A DNA stretch of 50,844 nucleotides, taken from Tabrizicola sp. (GTDB lineage Bacteria; Pseudomonadota; Alphaproteobacteria; Rhodobacterales; Rhodobacteraceae). Position 1 is the stretch's first letter. Each line of letters begins with the position of its first letter. This document shows positions 7,639 through 16,230 of the stretch, one piece after another. A model generated the notes under the pieces. That model searched no databases. It was given only the letters and a program-made list of their open reading frames with translations, and was not told the DNA's origin. Where the stretch lies: NCBI RefSeq assembly GCF_016792905.1, contig NZ_JAEULP010000032.1, positions 1-50,844 on the forward strand, written 5' to 3'. The translations under genes and the position numbers were made by a program.

Positions 7639-8625
7639 TCAGTCCCCTGACTTCCGCACCGGCCAAACCGGATGCGGCACCGGGTCTTTCGGCGTGAACA
7701 GGTAGCGCCGGAAAATCTCGGCATAGCTGCGGTAGACATAGGCCTCGTTCCGGCGCTGGTAGTGGTCCTTCCGCGCCGCATAAAGCCCTGGAAGCTTGTA
7801 CCAGGCCACCGCCGGATGCATGTGATGCACGACATGGAAGTTGTTGTTCAGGAACAAGAGTGACAGCGGCCCCCGGCTTTCGATGATCACCGTCCGCGCC
7901 CGCGCCGCCTCGTGCGCGCGATGTTCCAGATAGGTACGGATCTTCAGAAGCGCCGTGCCGATGTAGACCGCCACCAGATAGGCCCAGACCGGCATCTGCC
8001 CGACCGCCCAGAGCCAGCCGAAGACCAGTGCCAGCCCGGGCAGGTGCAGCGCCCAGGCGAGGAGCACCCGCCGGTCGCCCTGCAGCGCCAATCGCCAGTC
8101 GGTCGCGAGGAAGATCCCGGTCCCGACGAACGGGCCGATCAGCATCCGACCAAACAACGTATTGTTGAACCGCAGCAACACCTGCATCGGTGCGGACAGC
8201 CGGGCCCAGGCGGCGGGGTCAAAGAAATTCGATTCCGGGTCGTCATAGGGGTCGGTCAGCGCCGGGTCGTTATGGTGCTGCAGGTGGGTATCCTTGAAGC
8301 GCAGATAGGGGATGAACACGGACGTCGCCGGAAAGACCAGCGCCTCGGACCAGAATTGCGAGCGGAACGGATGGCCGTGCAGGACCTCATGCGTCAGTGA
8401 TGACAACTGCGCAATGGCAAGGCCCGCGGCGAGGATCGCCAAGGTCGGTGACAGCTGCCAGAGGATGGTGGTTCCTGCGGCCCAGAGCGCATAGCTCACG
8501 ACGAACAACAACAGGGTCGGCCATTCGATGGCCCGGAATTCGGTCTGCAAGGCTTTGCCCAATCTGCTTTTTCTGATGCCAGAATAGCAGGGGCTGTCAT
8601 GCTGCGTAATTTGGGATAATGTCAA
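7639..8625 (-). CDS. fatty acid desaturase family protein
   Basis: The 328-residue integral membrane di-iron protein has the three histidine clusters of membrane desaturases and hydroxylases: HEVLHGH, HLQHH and FHVVHHMHP. Hydrophobic segments precede and separate them. It should use O2 and electrons to desaturate or hydroxylate a lipid; the substrate is unknown. The only full-length start in frame is a TTG at 8625 that overlaps a TTGACA hexamer and has no ribosome site. A different frame opens with ATG at 8600 and reads MTAPAILASEKADWAK, which looks like a more natural N-terminus. A single-base frameshift near 8535-8545 is therefore possible. The gene is divergent from an XRE regulator. Confidence 0.82.
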   Translation of the reverse strand: MTLSQITQHDSPCYSGIRKSRLGKALQTEFRAIEWPTLLLFVVSYALWAAGTTILWQLSPTLAILAAGLAIAQLSSLTHEVLHGHPFRSQFWSEALVFPATSVFIPYLRFKDTHLQHHNDPALTDPYDDPESNFFDPAAWARLSAPMQVLLRFNNTLFGRMLIGPFVGTGIFLATDWRLALQGDRRVLLAWALHLPGLALVFGWLWAVGQMPVWAYLVAVYIGTALLKIRTYLEHRAHEAARARTVIIESRGPLSLLFLNNNFHVVHHMHPAVAWYKLPGLYAARKDHYQRRNEAYVYRSYAEIFRRYLFTPKDPVPHPVWPVRKSGD

Positions 8626-8648
8626 CTGAACGTCACTTTCGTTCTGTT
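8624..8648. promoter_or_regulatory. palindromic operator candidate, desaturase / XRE regulator
   Basis: AACTGAACG (8624-8632) and CGTTCTGTT (8640-8648) form a 9-bp inverted repeat with one mismatch and a 7-nt spacer, centred at 8636. It fills most of the 33-bp spacer between the desaturase start and the regulator ATG (8659). GTCAAC is also repeated directly at 8621 and 8651. Dyad size and position fit binding by the dimeric XRE regulator encoded alongside, giving autoregulation and desaturase control. This is inference from sequence symmetry. Confidence 0.55.
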
Positions 8649-8658
8649 AAGTCAACAA

Positions 8659-9516
8659 ATGATACAGAAAATCGACAAGCGCCACCTAGCCCCCCTGTTC
8701 CGCGCCCGCCTGACCGAGGCGATGGCGGCGCGAGGCGTCTCGCAGGCCGAGCTTGCCCGGCGGACCGGCACCGACCGCTCGACCGTCTCGGCACTCCTGA
8801 AGCCCGGCACGCGGCTGCCGAACGCCCAGCTTGCCGCCGACTGCGCCCGGGCGCTTGGCATCAGCGCAGACTGGCTTCTGGGGCTTTCCGGTCGCCCCGA
8901 GCCGATCGCCGATCTGCTGGCCGCCTCGCTTTCGCTCACCGAAGCCCCCCGCGCGCTGATCGACGAGCGCATATTCACCTGGCACCAGGAAGCCGCGGGC
9001 TACAAGATCCGCCATGTCCCGGCCACCCTGCCCGACATGCTGAAGACCCGCGCGGTGGTGGAATGGGAATACGAACCCCAGCTTGGCCGCACCGCCGAAC
9101 AGGCCATCGGCGCCTTCGAGGACCGGCTGAAATGGATGCGCGGTTCGGGGTCGGACTATGAAATTGCCCTGCCGATGCACGAACTGACCGCCTTCGCCAC
9201 CGCTACCGGCTATTACGAGGGCCTCCCGGCCGAGACGCGCCTGACCCAGCTTGACCACCTGCAACGGCTCTGCGACCAGCTCTACCCCTCGCTGCGCCTG
9301 TGCCTCTTCGACGCGCGCAAGCTCTTCTCCGCCCCGATCACCGTTTTCGGTCCGCTTCTGGCGGTGATCTACCTCGGCCGTCACTACCTTGCCTTCCGCG
9401 ACTCTGCCCGGGTCGAGACCATCTCCCAGCATTTCGACCTTCTGGTGCGCGAAGCCGAGGTTGGCGCTCGCGACATGGTCGCCCACCTGCAGGGGCTGAT
9501 GGACCGGGTTCGCTAA
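8659..9516 (+). CDS. XRE-family (helix-turn-helix) transcriptional regulator
   Basis: The protein has 285 residues. A Cro/CI-type helix-turn-helix spans about residues 14-68 (VSQAELARRTGTDRSTVSAL and LGISADWLLGLS). It is followed by a long C-terminal domain of about 200 residues with no family I recognise (WHQEAAGYKIRHVPATLPDM, TGYYEGLPAETRL). That domain is probably for ligand sensing or dimerisation. The gene is divergent from the desaturase with only 33 bp between starts and a palindrome in the gap, so desaturase control by lipid state is a reasonable inference. No ribosome site is visible before the ATG, which lies 10 bp from the palindrome; a leaderless mRNA is possible. The stop overlaps that of the convergent lipoprotein gene by 3 bp. 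Confidence 0.85.
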   Translation: MIQKIDKRHLAPLFRARLTEAMAARGVSQAELARRTGTDRSTVSALLKPGTRLPNAQLAADCARALGISADWLLGLSGRPEPIADLLAASLSLTEAPRALIDERIFTWHQEAAGYKIRHVPATLPDMLKTRAVVEWEYEPQLGRTAEQAIGAFEDRLKWMRGSGSDYEIALPMHELTAFATATGYYEGLPAETRLTQLDHLQRLCDQLYPSLRLCLFDARKLFSAPITVFGPLLAVIYLGRHYLAFRDSARVETISQHFDLLVREAEVGARDMVAHLQGLMDRVR

Positions 9517-10004
9517 AGTGCGGTAAGAGCTTCGGTTCGGTAGCCGTTGAAATCAAAGATTTCCCGTGCGGCAGCCAGCCGGTCCGCCGGGATCGCACCC
9601 CGGTCCAGGATCAGCCCGAAGCGGCCGGAGGGCGTACCGATGGCCAGCGTGCGGTAGCCCGAATCCACCCACAGCACCCACCAGTCCTCGCCCTTGATCC
9701 GCAGGCGACCGGGCCCGACCATCGGCGCTGCGCCGGACACTTTCTCGGCCCGGCCCGCCAGGCAAAGCGTGCCAGAAAGCCGGAGCCCTGCCCCCTCCGG
9801 CGTCATTTCGACGCCCCCTGCCCGGCAGGTCGCGCCGTCCGGCTGGAAGCTTGCCACCTGCCGCCAGACCCCGGCCACCTGCCCCGGCTGGAATGCAGCC
9901 GCCGACCAGATCGGAGCCGACGCCGCCCGGAAGGCCGGGGTCGGCGCGGGTTTCGCCACGCAGGCTGTCAGCAAAAGGGCCGCGACCAGCGTCAGTCGAG
10001 ACAC
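9513..10004 (-). CDS. lipocalin-like lipoprotein
   Basis: The product is 163 residues. It starts with GTG at 10004 (SRLTLVAALLLTACVAKP), where LLTAC is a lipobox with the lipidated Cys near residue 13. The mature part has GQVAGVWRQVASF near its start and WWVLWVDSGYRTLAIGTPSG followed by RFGLILDR. This corresponds to the lipocalin pattern G-x-W and Y-R-x-x-x-I-G-x-P...ILSR seen in Blc-type outer membrane lipoproteins that bind fatty acids or lysophospholipids. It overlaps the 3' end of the upstream lipoprotein gene by 13 bp, so the two are coupled. GGGTGA precedes the GTG. Lipocalin assignment is from motif memory. Confidence 0.72.
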   Translation of the reverse strand: MSRLTLVAALLLTACVAKPAPTPAFRAASAPIWSAAAFQPGQVAGVWRQVASFQPDGATCRAGGVEMTPEGAGLRLSGTLCLAGRAEKVSGAAPMVGPGRLRIKGEDWWVLWVDSGYRTLAIGTPSGRFGLILDRGAIPADRLAAAREIFDFNGYRTEALTAL

Positions 10005-10561
10005 AGTGTCACCCGCGCGCCATTGTCCTGCAAAATCTCGTTGCAGCCATAGAGGGGCTTGAACGGCGAACAGGTGCCGGACCGCGCCAGGCAGACGCCC
10101 TCGCACTGGCTTTCCCGCTCGCAGCGCTTGCCCGCATCGCGGGTCTGGAACACGCAGGCGCGCGCATCGCCCTTGCCGATCTTCGCCCACCGCCCCTTCT
10201 TCTTCTCGCAGGCCAGCTGCTGTTCCGATTTCGGCGTCACCGGCGCTTCGGTCATGTCAGGCTTGGGCGCGGGCCCGGCACCTTCCGTCTCCGCCTTCGG
10301 TGCGGGCGCGGCCTCGGGCTCCGGGGCTGCGGGCGCCCCCTGTGCCGCGGCCTTTTCCGTCCCTGCCGCAGTAGGCTCCGCCGCAGCCGGGGTCGCCCCG
10401 GCTTCGCCCGGCATGGCGTCGAGCGCCGTCACCTCGATCGCTTCCCCCGTCACCGCATTCGGCGCACCCACCGCAGGCGGTTTGCCCGACAGCGATGGCT
10501 GGCAGGCCGCCAGAAGGCCCGTGGCACAGACAAGAACGGCAACAAGGGGCAGACGGCGCAT
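9992..10561 (-). CDS. Cys-rich lipoprotein, function unknown
   Basis: The product is 189 residues. A signal peptide ends in the lipobox LLAAC (MRRLPLVAVLVCATGLLAAC). About 90 residues of low-complexity Ala/Pro/Glu linker follow, then a compact C-terminal domain with eight cysteines (CEKKKGRWAKIG, CVFQTRDAGKRC, QCEGVCLARSGTC, YGCNEILQ, TLCLD). Cysteine number and spacing suggest four disulfides in the periplasm. GGAG lies 7 nt before the ATG at 10561. It is the first gene of a pair with the lipocalin-like lipoprotein. I do not recognise a named family. Confidence 0.75.
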   Translation of the reverse strand: MRRLPLVAVLVCATGLLAACQPSLSGKPPAVGAPNAVTGEAIEVTALDAMPGEAGATPAAAEPTAAGTEKAAAQGAPAAPEPEAAPAPKAETEGAGPAPKPDMTEAPVTPKSEQQLACEKKKGRWAKIGKGDARACVFQTRDAGKRCERESQCEGVCLARSGTCSPFKPLYGCNEILQDNGARVTLCLD

Positions 10562-10618
10562 CGGGTTCTCCGGTTGGGGCCCAGAAGTGCCTTGAAGCCT
10601 CGCGCGCCGCAAGTCCCG

Positions 10619-11659
10619 TCAATAGGGACGGGGATGCGCCCGGTGGGTTTCCGCTATGTCCTCCAGCACTTCTGACGACAACGTGACCTCCGCCGCACCG
10701 ATGTTGGTGGCCAGTTGTTCCAGCGTCGTCGCCCCGATGATCGGGATCGTCGTGAACGGTCGCGTCCGGCAGAAGGCAATCGCCATCTGGCAGGGGTCGA
10801 GCCCATGCCGCGCCGCCAAGCCCAGATAGGCCGCCACCGCCGGGAATACCCGCGGCGTGATCCGCCCGCTCAGGTCCGGGTTCAGGCTTCTGCGTGAGCC
10901 TTCGGGGATCACGTCTCCCGCGTACTTGCCGCTGAGAAGCCCGGTCGCCAGGGGCGAGAAGGCCAGGAGCGGCATGTCCTCCACCACCGAAAGTTCGGCC
11001 CAGTCGGTATCGAACTGACGGCAGAGCAGGGAATATTCGTTCTGCACCGTCGCCATGCGCGGCAGGCCATGAACCTCGGCCAGATGCAGCCAGCGCGCGG
11101 CCCCCCAGGCGCTTTCGTTCGACAGGCCCACGGACCGGATCTTGCCTTCCGCCACCAGCGCCTGCGCCGTGGTCAGGATGTCGGTCATGTTCGCGGTCTC
11201 GGCGACCTTGTCGATCCCGGCAGGCGCATAGCGCCATGCCTGGCGGAAATGATAGCTGCCTCGGTTCGGCCAGTGCAGCTGGTAGAGATCGATGTAATCG
11301 GTCTTCAACCGCTTCAGGCTCGCCTCCACCGCCGCCCGCAGCGTCGCTCCGCTGATCGGCTGGCCGGGGCGGATCACCTGGCCCTTGCCTGCAATCTTGG
11401 TCGCAAGGACCAGCCGGTCCCGCCCGCCCCGCGACGCCAGCCATGACCCGATGATCTCTTCGGTCTGGCCCACGGTTTCCGCCCGCACCGGGTTCACCGG
11501 ATACATCTCCGCCGTGTCCCAGAAGGTGACACCCCGCTCCAGCGCCAGGTCGGCCTGCGCGTGCCCTTCATCTTCCGTGTTCTGCGTGCCCCAGGTCATC
11601 GTGCCAAGGCACAGCGCGGAAACCGTGAGGCCGGTCTTGCCAAGGGTCAGGGTCTGCAT
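10619..11659 (-). CDS. aldo/keto reductase (Tas-like)
   Basis: This is a 346-residue NADP(H)-dependent (beta/alpha)8 barrel. The catalytic Asp/Tyr lie in FWDTAEMYPV, the Lys in LATKIAGKG, and the His in YQLHWPNRG. The C-terminal cofactor segment is TTIPIIGATTLEQLATNI. The pattern MQTLTLGKTGLTVSALCLGTMTWG with AEMYPVNPVRAETVGQTE closely resembles E. coli Tas. The physiological substrate is unknown. The ATG at 11659 has AAGGAG nine bases upstream. The gene is divergent from the SOS-boxed ImuA-like gene. Confidence 0.9.
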   Translation of the reverse strand: MQTLTLGKTGLTVSALCLGTMTWGTQNTEDEGHAQADLALERGVTFWDTAEMYPVNPVRAETVGQTEEIIGSWLASRGGRDRLVLATKIAGKGQVIRPGQPISGATLRAAVEASLKRLKTDYIDLYQLHWPNRGSYHFRQAWRYAPAGIDKVAETANMTDILTTAQALVAEGKIRSVGLSNESAWGAARWLHLAEVHGLPRMATVQNEYSLLCRQFDTDWAELSVVEDMPLLAFSPLATGLLSGKYAGDVIPEGSRRSLNPDLSGRITPRVFPAVAAYLGLAARHGLDPCQMAIAFCRTRPFTTIPIIGATTLEQLATNIGAAEVTLSSEVLEDIAETHRAHPRPY

Positions 11660-11727
11660 CGCGGGGCTCCTTCCGTCGGGACGCAAGGCTAGGCCGGATC
11701 GGCAGCCGGGCAAAGGGTCAGGCTTGA

Positions 11728-11742
11728 GAACATTTAGGGAAC
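11728..11742 (+). promoter_or_regulatory. LexA (SOS) box, GAAC-N7-GAAC
   Basis: GAAC at 11728-11731 and GAAC at 11739-11742 are separated by seven bases. This is exactly the complement of the direct-repeat GTTC-N7-GTTC LexA target described for alphaproteobacteria such as Rhodobacter. It ends 16 bp before the ATG of the ImuA-like gene and is followed by an AT-rich ATATAG stretch that could be a -10 element, so LexA bound here would block initiation. Confidence 0.75.
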
Positions 11743-11758
11743 AATATAGCTTTTCCGC

Positions 11759-12397
11759 ATGAGTCTTCCCAGTCTCCATCACAGCCTCCGCCGGGGTCCG
11801 GTCCTGCAACCCCTGGCGGGCGATCTGACCCTGCAACGGGGCCGGGTGCATGAATTCTGCGGCCCCTCGCGCCTGATGCTCGCCGCCCGGATCATGGCCC
11901 GATGCCAGGGACCGGTGATCTGGATCCGCCCCGGCTGGGTCGCCGAACGTTTGAATGCCGCCGGCCTGCAGCCCCTGGCCGATCCCGCCCGCCTGATCCT
12001 GGTCCAGGCCCCGCGCGACGACTGCCTGCTCTGGCCCGCGGAAGAGGCCCTGCGCTCCGGCGCCGCGCCCCTCGTCATCGCCGAGCTTCTCACGCCTCCC
12101 GCCCTCACCCCGATCCGCCGCCTGCACCTTGCCGCGGAAACCGGGGCCGAGGCTGCCCGCCGCGACGGGGGCGTGCCGCCTCTCGGGCTCCTGCTCCTGC
12201 CCGGCACCGGCGGCGCGCAGGGGGTGGAAAGCCGCTGGCACCTGTCCCCCGCCCCCAGCCGCGCGCTCCTCTGGTCGGATGAGGAAAGCTTCACCCTCAC
12301 CCGCCTCCGCGCCCGGCTCCTGCCGCCTGCCGGCTGGTCGCTTCGCACCCGCCCGAAAACCGAGGAGCTGGAGCCAAGGCCCCTGCCTGACCTCTGA
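11759..12397 (+). CDS. imuA: ImuA-like (RecA-related) SOS protein
   Basis: The product is 212 residues. After a short N-terminus it has GRVHEFCGPSRLMLAARIMA, PVIWIRPGWVAERLNAAGLQ, ARLILVQAPRDDCLLWPAEEAL and, later, RWHLSPAPSRALLWS. This order matches ImuA family proteins, RecA-like folds that accompany the error-prone ImuB/DnaE2 mutasome. The Walker A loop is not conserved. The consensus SOS box just upstream supports the call. No imuB or dnaE2 follows; the next gene is an SDR. It may work with mutasome genes elsewhere in the genome. The ATG lies only 16 bp from the SOS box with no ribosome site, so a leaderless transcript is plausible. Confidence 0.65.
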   Translation: MSLPSLHHSLRRGPVLQPLAGDLTLQRGRVHEFCGPSRLMLAARIMARCQGPVIWIRPGWVAERLNAAGLQPLADPARLILVQAPRDDCLLWPAEEALRSGAAPLVIAELLTPPALTPIRRLHLAAETGAEAARRDGGVPPLGLLLLPGTGGAQGVESRWHLSPAPSRALLWSDEESFTLTRLRARLLPPAGWSLRTRPKTEELEPRPLPDL

Positions 12398-12500
12398 CCG
12401 CCCAAAAATTCACCCGCCCTGCCCGCCCCACTTGACCCGGATCATGGAACTTTTTCCCGGATCGCGCCTTCCTTCCCCAGAACCAAGCAAGGAGAACACC

Positions 12501-13256
12501 ATGGAGATCACCTTCCCCGGCAAGACCGCCCTCGTGACCGGCGCGGGCTCGGGCATCGGCGAGGCCGTCGCCAAAGCCCTCGCCGCCTCGGGCGCGAAGG
12601 TCCTGGTGCAGGATCTGAACGACACCGGCGCAGCCCGCGTCGTGGCGGACATCGAAGCCGCCGGAGGCAAGGCCCGCGCCGCAGGGGGCAACGTCGCCGA
12701 TCCGGCCGTCATCGAAAGCCTGGTCGCCACGGCCGAAAGCTGGGGCGGCGGCCTGCATCTCCTCGTCAACAACGCGGGCATCGGCGGCGCCTCGGCCCTG
12801 ACCGGAGACTACCCGGTCGACAGCTGGAAACAGGTCATCGAGGTGAACCTGAACGCCGTCTTCTACGGCCTGCGCTTCGGCCTCCCCGCCCTTGAACGCA
12901 GCGGCGGCGGGGCAGTGGTGAACATCGCCTCGATCCTCGGCAGCGTCGGCTTTGCCATGAGCCCGGCCTATGTCGCGGCCAAGCACGGCGTCGTCGGCCT
13001 GACCAAGTCGGCCGCGCTGGAATATGGCCAGAAAGGCATCCGCATCAACTCGGTCGGCCCCGGCTTCATCCATACGCCGCTGATCGACAAGCACCTCGAT
13101 CAGCCCACGCAGGACTTCCTCGCCGGAAAGCACGCCCAGGGCCGTCTTGGCACCCCTGAAGAGGTCGCCGCGCTGGTCCTGTTCCTTCTGTCGGATCAGG
13201 CCAGCTTCATCACCGGCTCCTATCACCTGGTCGACGGCGGCTACACCGCGCAGTAG
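12501..13256 (+). CDS. short-chain dehydrogenase/reductase (SDR)
   Basis: This is a 251-residue Rossmann-fold oxidoreductase of the classical SDR type. Its cofactor motif TGAGSGIG is near residue 14, NNAG near 90, and the catalytic Ser (NIASILGS) and Tyr/Lys (YVAAK) follow in normal spacing. The LVQDL segment after beta-strand 2 places an acidic residue where NAD(H) preference is usual. The C-terminal part (ITGSYHLVDGGYTAQ) is typical. AAGGAG lies 7 bases before the ATG. The substrate is not deducible. The gene is followed after 81 bp by yceI and is probably a separate unit from imuA. Confidence 0.88.
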   Translation: MEITFPGKTALVTGAGSGIGEAVAKALAASGAKVLVQDLNDTGAARVVADIEAAGGKARAAGGNVADPAVIESLVATAESWGGGLHLLVNNAGIGGASALTGDYPVDSWKQVIEVNLNAVFYGLRFGLPALERSGGGAVVNIASILGSVGFAMSPAYVAAKHGVVGLTKSAALEYGQKGIRINSVGPGFIHTPLIDKHLDQPTQDFLAGKHAQGRLGTPEEVAALVLFLLSDQASFITGSYHLVDGGYTAQ

Positions 13257-13337
13257 GGCCATGCCCCCTCGTCGCGATGAATTTGCCAAATTCGCCTCCG
13301 GTGCTACATCTCCCGCCACAGCTCACCGGAGGCCGCC

Positions 13338-13904
13338 ATGCACCGTCTTGCCGTCCTTGTCCTAGCCATCCTTCTCACCCTGCCCGCGCAGGCCGCAACC
13401 ACCGACTACGCCCTTGATCCCACGGCCTCGACCGTAGCGTTCGAGACCGATTTCGGCCCCGATCTGATCACCGGCTCGATCCCGCTGGAGAAGGCCGATC
13501 TCAGCCTCGACTTCGACAATGTGGTGAACTGCACCGTCGCGGTCGCGCTGGACGTGACCGGGGCCAAGGCCAGCTTCCCCTTTGCCGCCCAGGCGCTGAA
13601 GGGACCGAAGGTTCTCGATGCCCGCGACCATCCCCGGATGACCTTCGAAAGCACCTCGGTCAAGCGTGCGGGCGCGGCCGCCGATGTCACCGGCAACCTT
13701 ACCATTCGCGGCGTGACCAAGGCCGTCACCCTGCGCGCCCAGATCTTCCGCCCGCAGGGCAGCGCCAAGGGCGATCTCGACCACCTCACGGTCAAGCTCA
13801 CCGGCCATGTCAACCGCTCGGACTTCGGGGCAACCGGCTGGTCCGACATGGTGGGGGACGAGGTTCGCATCATCATCACCGCCCGCATCGACGCGCAGGG
13901 CTGA
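13338..13904 (+). CDS. YceI family periplasmic protein
   Basis: The 188-residue protein has a signal peptide (MHRLAVLVLAILLTLPAQAA) and a YceI lipocalin-like beta-barrel. YALDPTASTVAFETDFG is at the start of the mature protein and the central LDARDHPRMTFESTSVKR is the family hallmark. TGNLTIRGVTKAVTL then GHVNRSDFGATGW complete it. YceI proteins bind isoprenoid-type lipids in the periplasm. The cytochrome b561-type gene begins 3 bp after the stop, a common pairing of YceI with CybB, so electron transfer to or from a bound quinone-like molecule is a possible joint role. GGAGG precedes the ATG. Confidence 0.9.
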   Translation: MHRLAVLVLAILLTLPAQAATTDYALDPTASTVAFETDFGPDLITGSIPLEKADLSLDFDNVVNCTVAVALDVTGAKASFPFAAQALKGPKVLDARDHPRMTFESTSVKRAGAAADVTGNLTIRGVTKAVTLRAQIFRPQGSAKGDLDHLTVKLTGHVNRSDFGATGWSDMVGDEVRIIITARIDAQG

Positions 13905-13907
13905 CGC

Positions 13908-14450
13908 ATGGCCTTGCGGAACGGCCCCGCCGAATTCGGCCTCGTCACCCGCGTCATCCACTGGACGATGATGGTCCTCGTCATCGGCCAGCTCGCCCTC
14001 GGCCTCAAGATCGAGAGCATCGAGCCCGGCCTTGCCAACCTCTGGCTGTACGGGCTGCACAAGACCCTGGGCTTCCTCGTCCTCGCCCTGATCCTGATCC
14101 GCATTGCCTGGCACATCGCCAGCCCCCCGCCACCGCCGCTCGGACCCCGCACCGCCCTTTTCTGGGCCGCCCGCGCCGTGCACTGGGCGCTCTATCTTCT
14201 CCTTGTCGCCATACCGTTGACCGGCTGGGCGGGAAGCTCCGCCACCGGCATCGACGTGATGATCGCCGACCGCTGGACCGTCCCCCCAATTGTCGAAGCA
14301 TCCGAGGAGAGCGAGGCCTTCTGGTTCGGCTTGCACGACATCCTGACCAAGCTCCTGATGGCCCTCATCGCCCTCCACATCCTCGGCGCGCTGAAGCGGC
14401 AGTGGGAAGGCGACGGCACGCTTACCCGGATGATCCGCGGCAGGTCGTAG
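13908..14450 (+). CDS. cytochrome b561 (CybB-type) membrane protein
   Basis: This 180-residue four-helix membrane cytochrome carries candidate haem-axial histidines in VTRVIHWTMM (helix 1), WLYGLHKTLG (helix 2), RAVHWALY and LHDILTK/LIALHILG (later helices). Hydrophobic segments lie at about 15-33, 45-67, 88-108 and 143-160. This matches prokaryotic cytochrome b561, a quinol-linked di-haem protein. It directly follows yceI (3 bp) and is probably translated from the same mRNA. metG lies 61 bp downstream. Confidence 0.88.
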   Translation: MALRNGPAEFGLVTRVIHWTMMVLVIGQLALGLKIESIEPGLANLWLYGLHKTLGFLVLALILIRIAWHIASPPPPPLGPRTALFWAARAVHWALYLLLVAIPLTGWAGSSATGIDVMIADRWTVPPIVEASEESEAFWFGLHDILTKLLMALIALHILGALKRQWEGDGTLTRMIRGRS

Positions 14451-14511
14451 CCCGCTGGCCCTTTTCCCGCGCTTGGGCTAAGCAATCGCCGGACTCAGGC
14501 AAGGCGCAGAC

Positions 14512-16230
14512 ATGGCACGCATCCTCATCACCTCGGCCATTCCCTACATCAACGGGATCAAGCATCTCGGGAACCTCGTCGGCTCCCAGCTGCCCGCCGA
14601 TCTTTTCGCCCGTTTCAACCGGGCGATGGGGCATGAGGTGATGTTCATCTGCGCCACCGATGAGCATGGCACCCCCGCCGAGCTTGCCGCCGCCAAGGCC
14701 GGGAAGCCGGTCGAGGTCTACTGCGCCGAGATGCACGAGGTGCAGAAGGACCTTGCCGCCGGGTTCCGGCTGTCCTTCGACCATTTCGGCCGCTCCTCCA
14801 GCCAGCGCAACCACAAGCTCACCCAGCATTTCGCGGGCAAGCTCGACGAACACGGCCTGATCGCCGAGGTCAGCGAAAAGCAGGTGTTCTCGATCGACGA
14901 CAACCGCTTCCTGCCCGACCGCTACATCACTGGCACCTGCCCGAACTGCGGGTACGAGGCGGCGCGCGGCGACCAGTGCGAGAACTGTACCAAGCAGCTT
15001 GACCCGACCGACCTGATCAACCCGCGGTCCTCGATCAGCGGCTCGACCAACCTGGAAGTGCGCGAGACCAAGCACCTGTATCTCAAGCAGAGGAGCTTGC
15101 GCGACAAGCTGGAGGCCTGGATCGATTCAAAGACCGACTGGCCGATCCTCACCACCTCGATCGCGAAGAAGTGGCTGAACGACGGCGACGGGCTGCAAGA
15201 CCGGGGCATCACCCGCGACCTTCACTGGGGCATCCCGGTCAAAAAGGGCGACCAGCCCTGGCCGGGGATGGAGGGCAAGGTCTTCTACGTCTGGTTCGAC
15301 GCCCCCATCGAATACATCGCCTGCACCGCCGAATGGGCCGACGCCAACGGCAAGCCGGATGCGGACTGGGAGCGCTGGTGGCGCACCGACAAGGGCGCCT
15401 CGGACGTGACCTATTATCAGTTCATGGGCAAGGACAACGTCCCCTTCCACACCCTCTCCTTCCCCGCCACCATTCTTGGCTCGGGTGAGCCGTGGAAGCT
15501 GGTCGACTACCTCAAGTCCTTCAATTACCTCAACTATGACGGCGGCCAGTTCTCCACCTCGCAAGGCCGCGGCGTCTTCATGGACCAGGCGCTCTCGATC
15601 CTGCCGTCCGACTACTGGCGCTGGTGGCTTCTTTCCCACGCGCCGGAAAGTGCCGACAGCGAATTCACCTGGGAGAATTTCCAGGCCTCGGTGAACAAGG
15701 ACCTCGCCGACGTTCTCGGAAACCTCGTCTCCCGCGTGACCAAGTTCGCCGTGTCGAAATTCGGCAGCGAAGTCCCCGCCGGGGGCAGCTTCGACCCGCT
15801 GGAGACCGCCCTTATCGCCGATCTCGGCGCGCGGATCGCCGACTACACCGCTTTCATGCAGCAGATGGAGGTCCGCAAGGCCGCGTCAGAGCTGCGGGCG
15901 ATCTGGGTGATCGGCAACGAATACCTGCAAGCCGCCGCGCCCTGGTCCGTCGTCAAGACCGACCCGGAACAGGCCCAGGCCATCGTCCGCCTCGCCCTGA
16001 ACCTGATCCGCGTCTACGCGATCCTGTCCGCGCCCTTCATCCCGGATGCATCGGCGACGATGATGCAGGCCATGGGCTCGGACGACTGGACCTGGCCCGC
16101 CGACATTTCCGCCGCGATGCGGACCCTGCCCGCCGGTCATGGCTTCTCGGTCCCGGAAAACCTTTTCCGCAAGATCACCGACGAAGAGCGTACCGACTGG
16201 CAGAGCCGGTTCTCGGGCGTCAGAAGCTAG
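14512..16230 (+). CDS. metG: methionyl-tRNA synthetase
   Basis: The 572-residue class I aminoacyl-tRNA synthetase charges tRNA-Met. The HIGH-type motif is in [11 protein letters not shown] near residue 15. A zinc knuckle, [17 protein letters not shown], sits in the connective peptide. The KMSKS-equivalent loop is QFSTSQGRG, a variant found in alphaproteobacteria. The anticodon-binding helical domain follows, and there is no C-terminal EMAPII-like dimerisation domain. It is essential and single-copy in most genomes. It may be read together with the cytochrome gene 61 bp upstream. Confidence 0.95.
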   Translation: MARILITSAIPYINGIKHLGNLVGSQLPADLFARFNRAMGHEVMFICATDEHGTPAELAAAKAGKPVEVYCAEMHEVQKDLAAGFRLSFDHFGRSSSQRNHKLTQHFAGKLDEHGLIAEVSEKQVFSIDDNRFLPDRYITGTCPNCGYEAARGDQCENCTKQLDPTDLINPRSSISGSTNLEVRETKHLYLKQRSLRDKLEAWIDSKTDWPILTTSIAKKWLNDGDGLQDRGITRDLHWGIPVKKGDQPWPGMEGKVFYVWFDAPIEYIACTAEWADANGKPDADWERWWRTDKGASDVTYYQFMGKDNVPFHTLSFPATILGSGEPWKLVDYLKSFNYLNYDGGQFSTSQGRGVFMDQALSILPSDYWRWWLLSHAPESADSEFTWENFQASVNKDLADVLGNLVSRVTKFAVSKFGSEVPAGGSFDPLETALIADLGARIADYTAFMQQMEVRKAASELRAIWVIGNEYLQAAAPWSVVKTDPEQAQAIVRLALNLIRVYAILSAPFIPDASATMMQAMGSDDWTWPADISAAMRTLPAGHGFSVPENLFRKITDEERTDWQSRFSGVRS

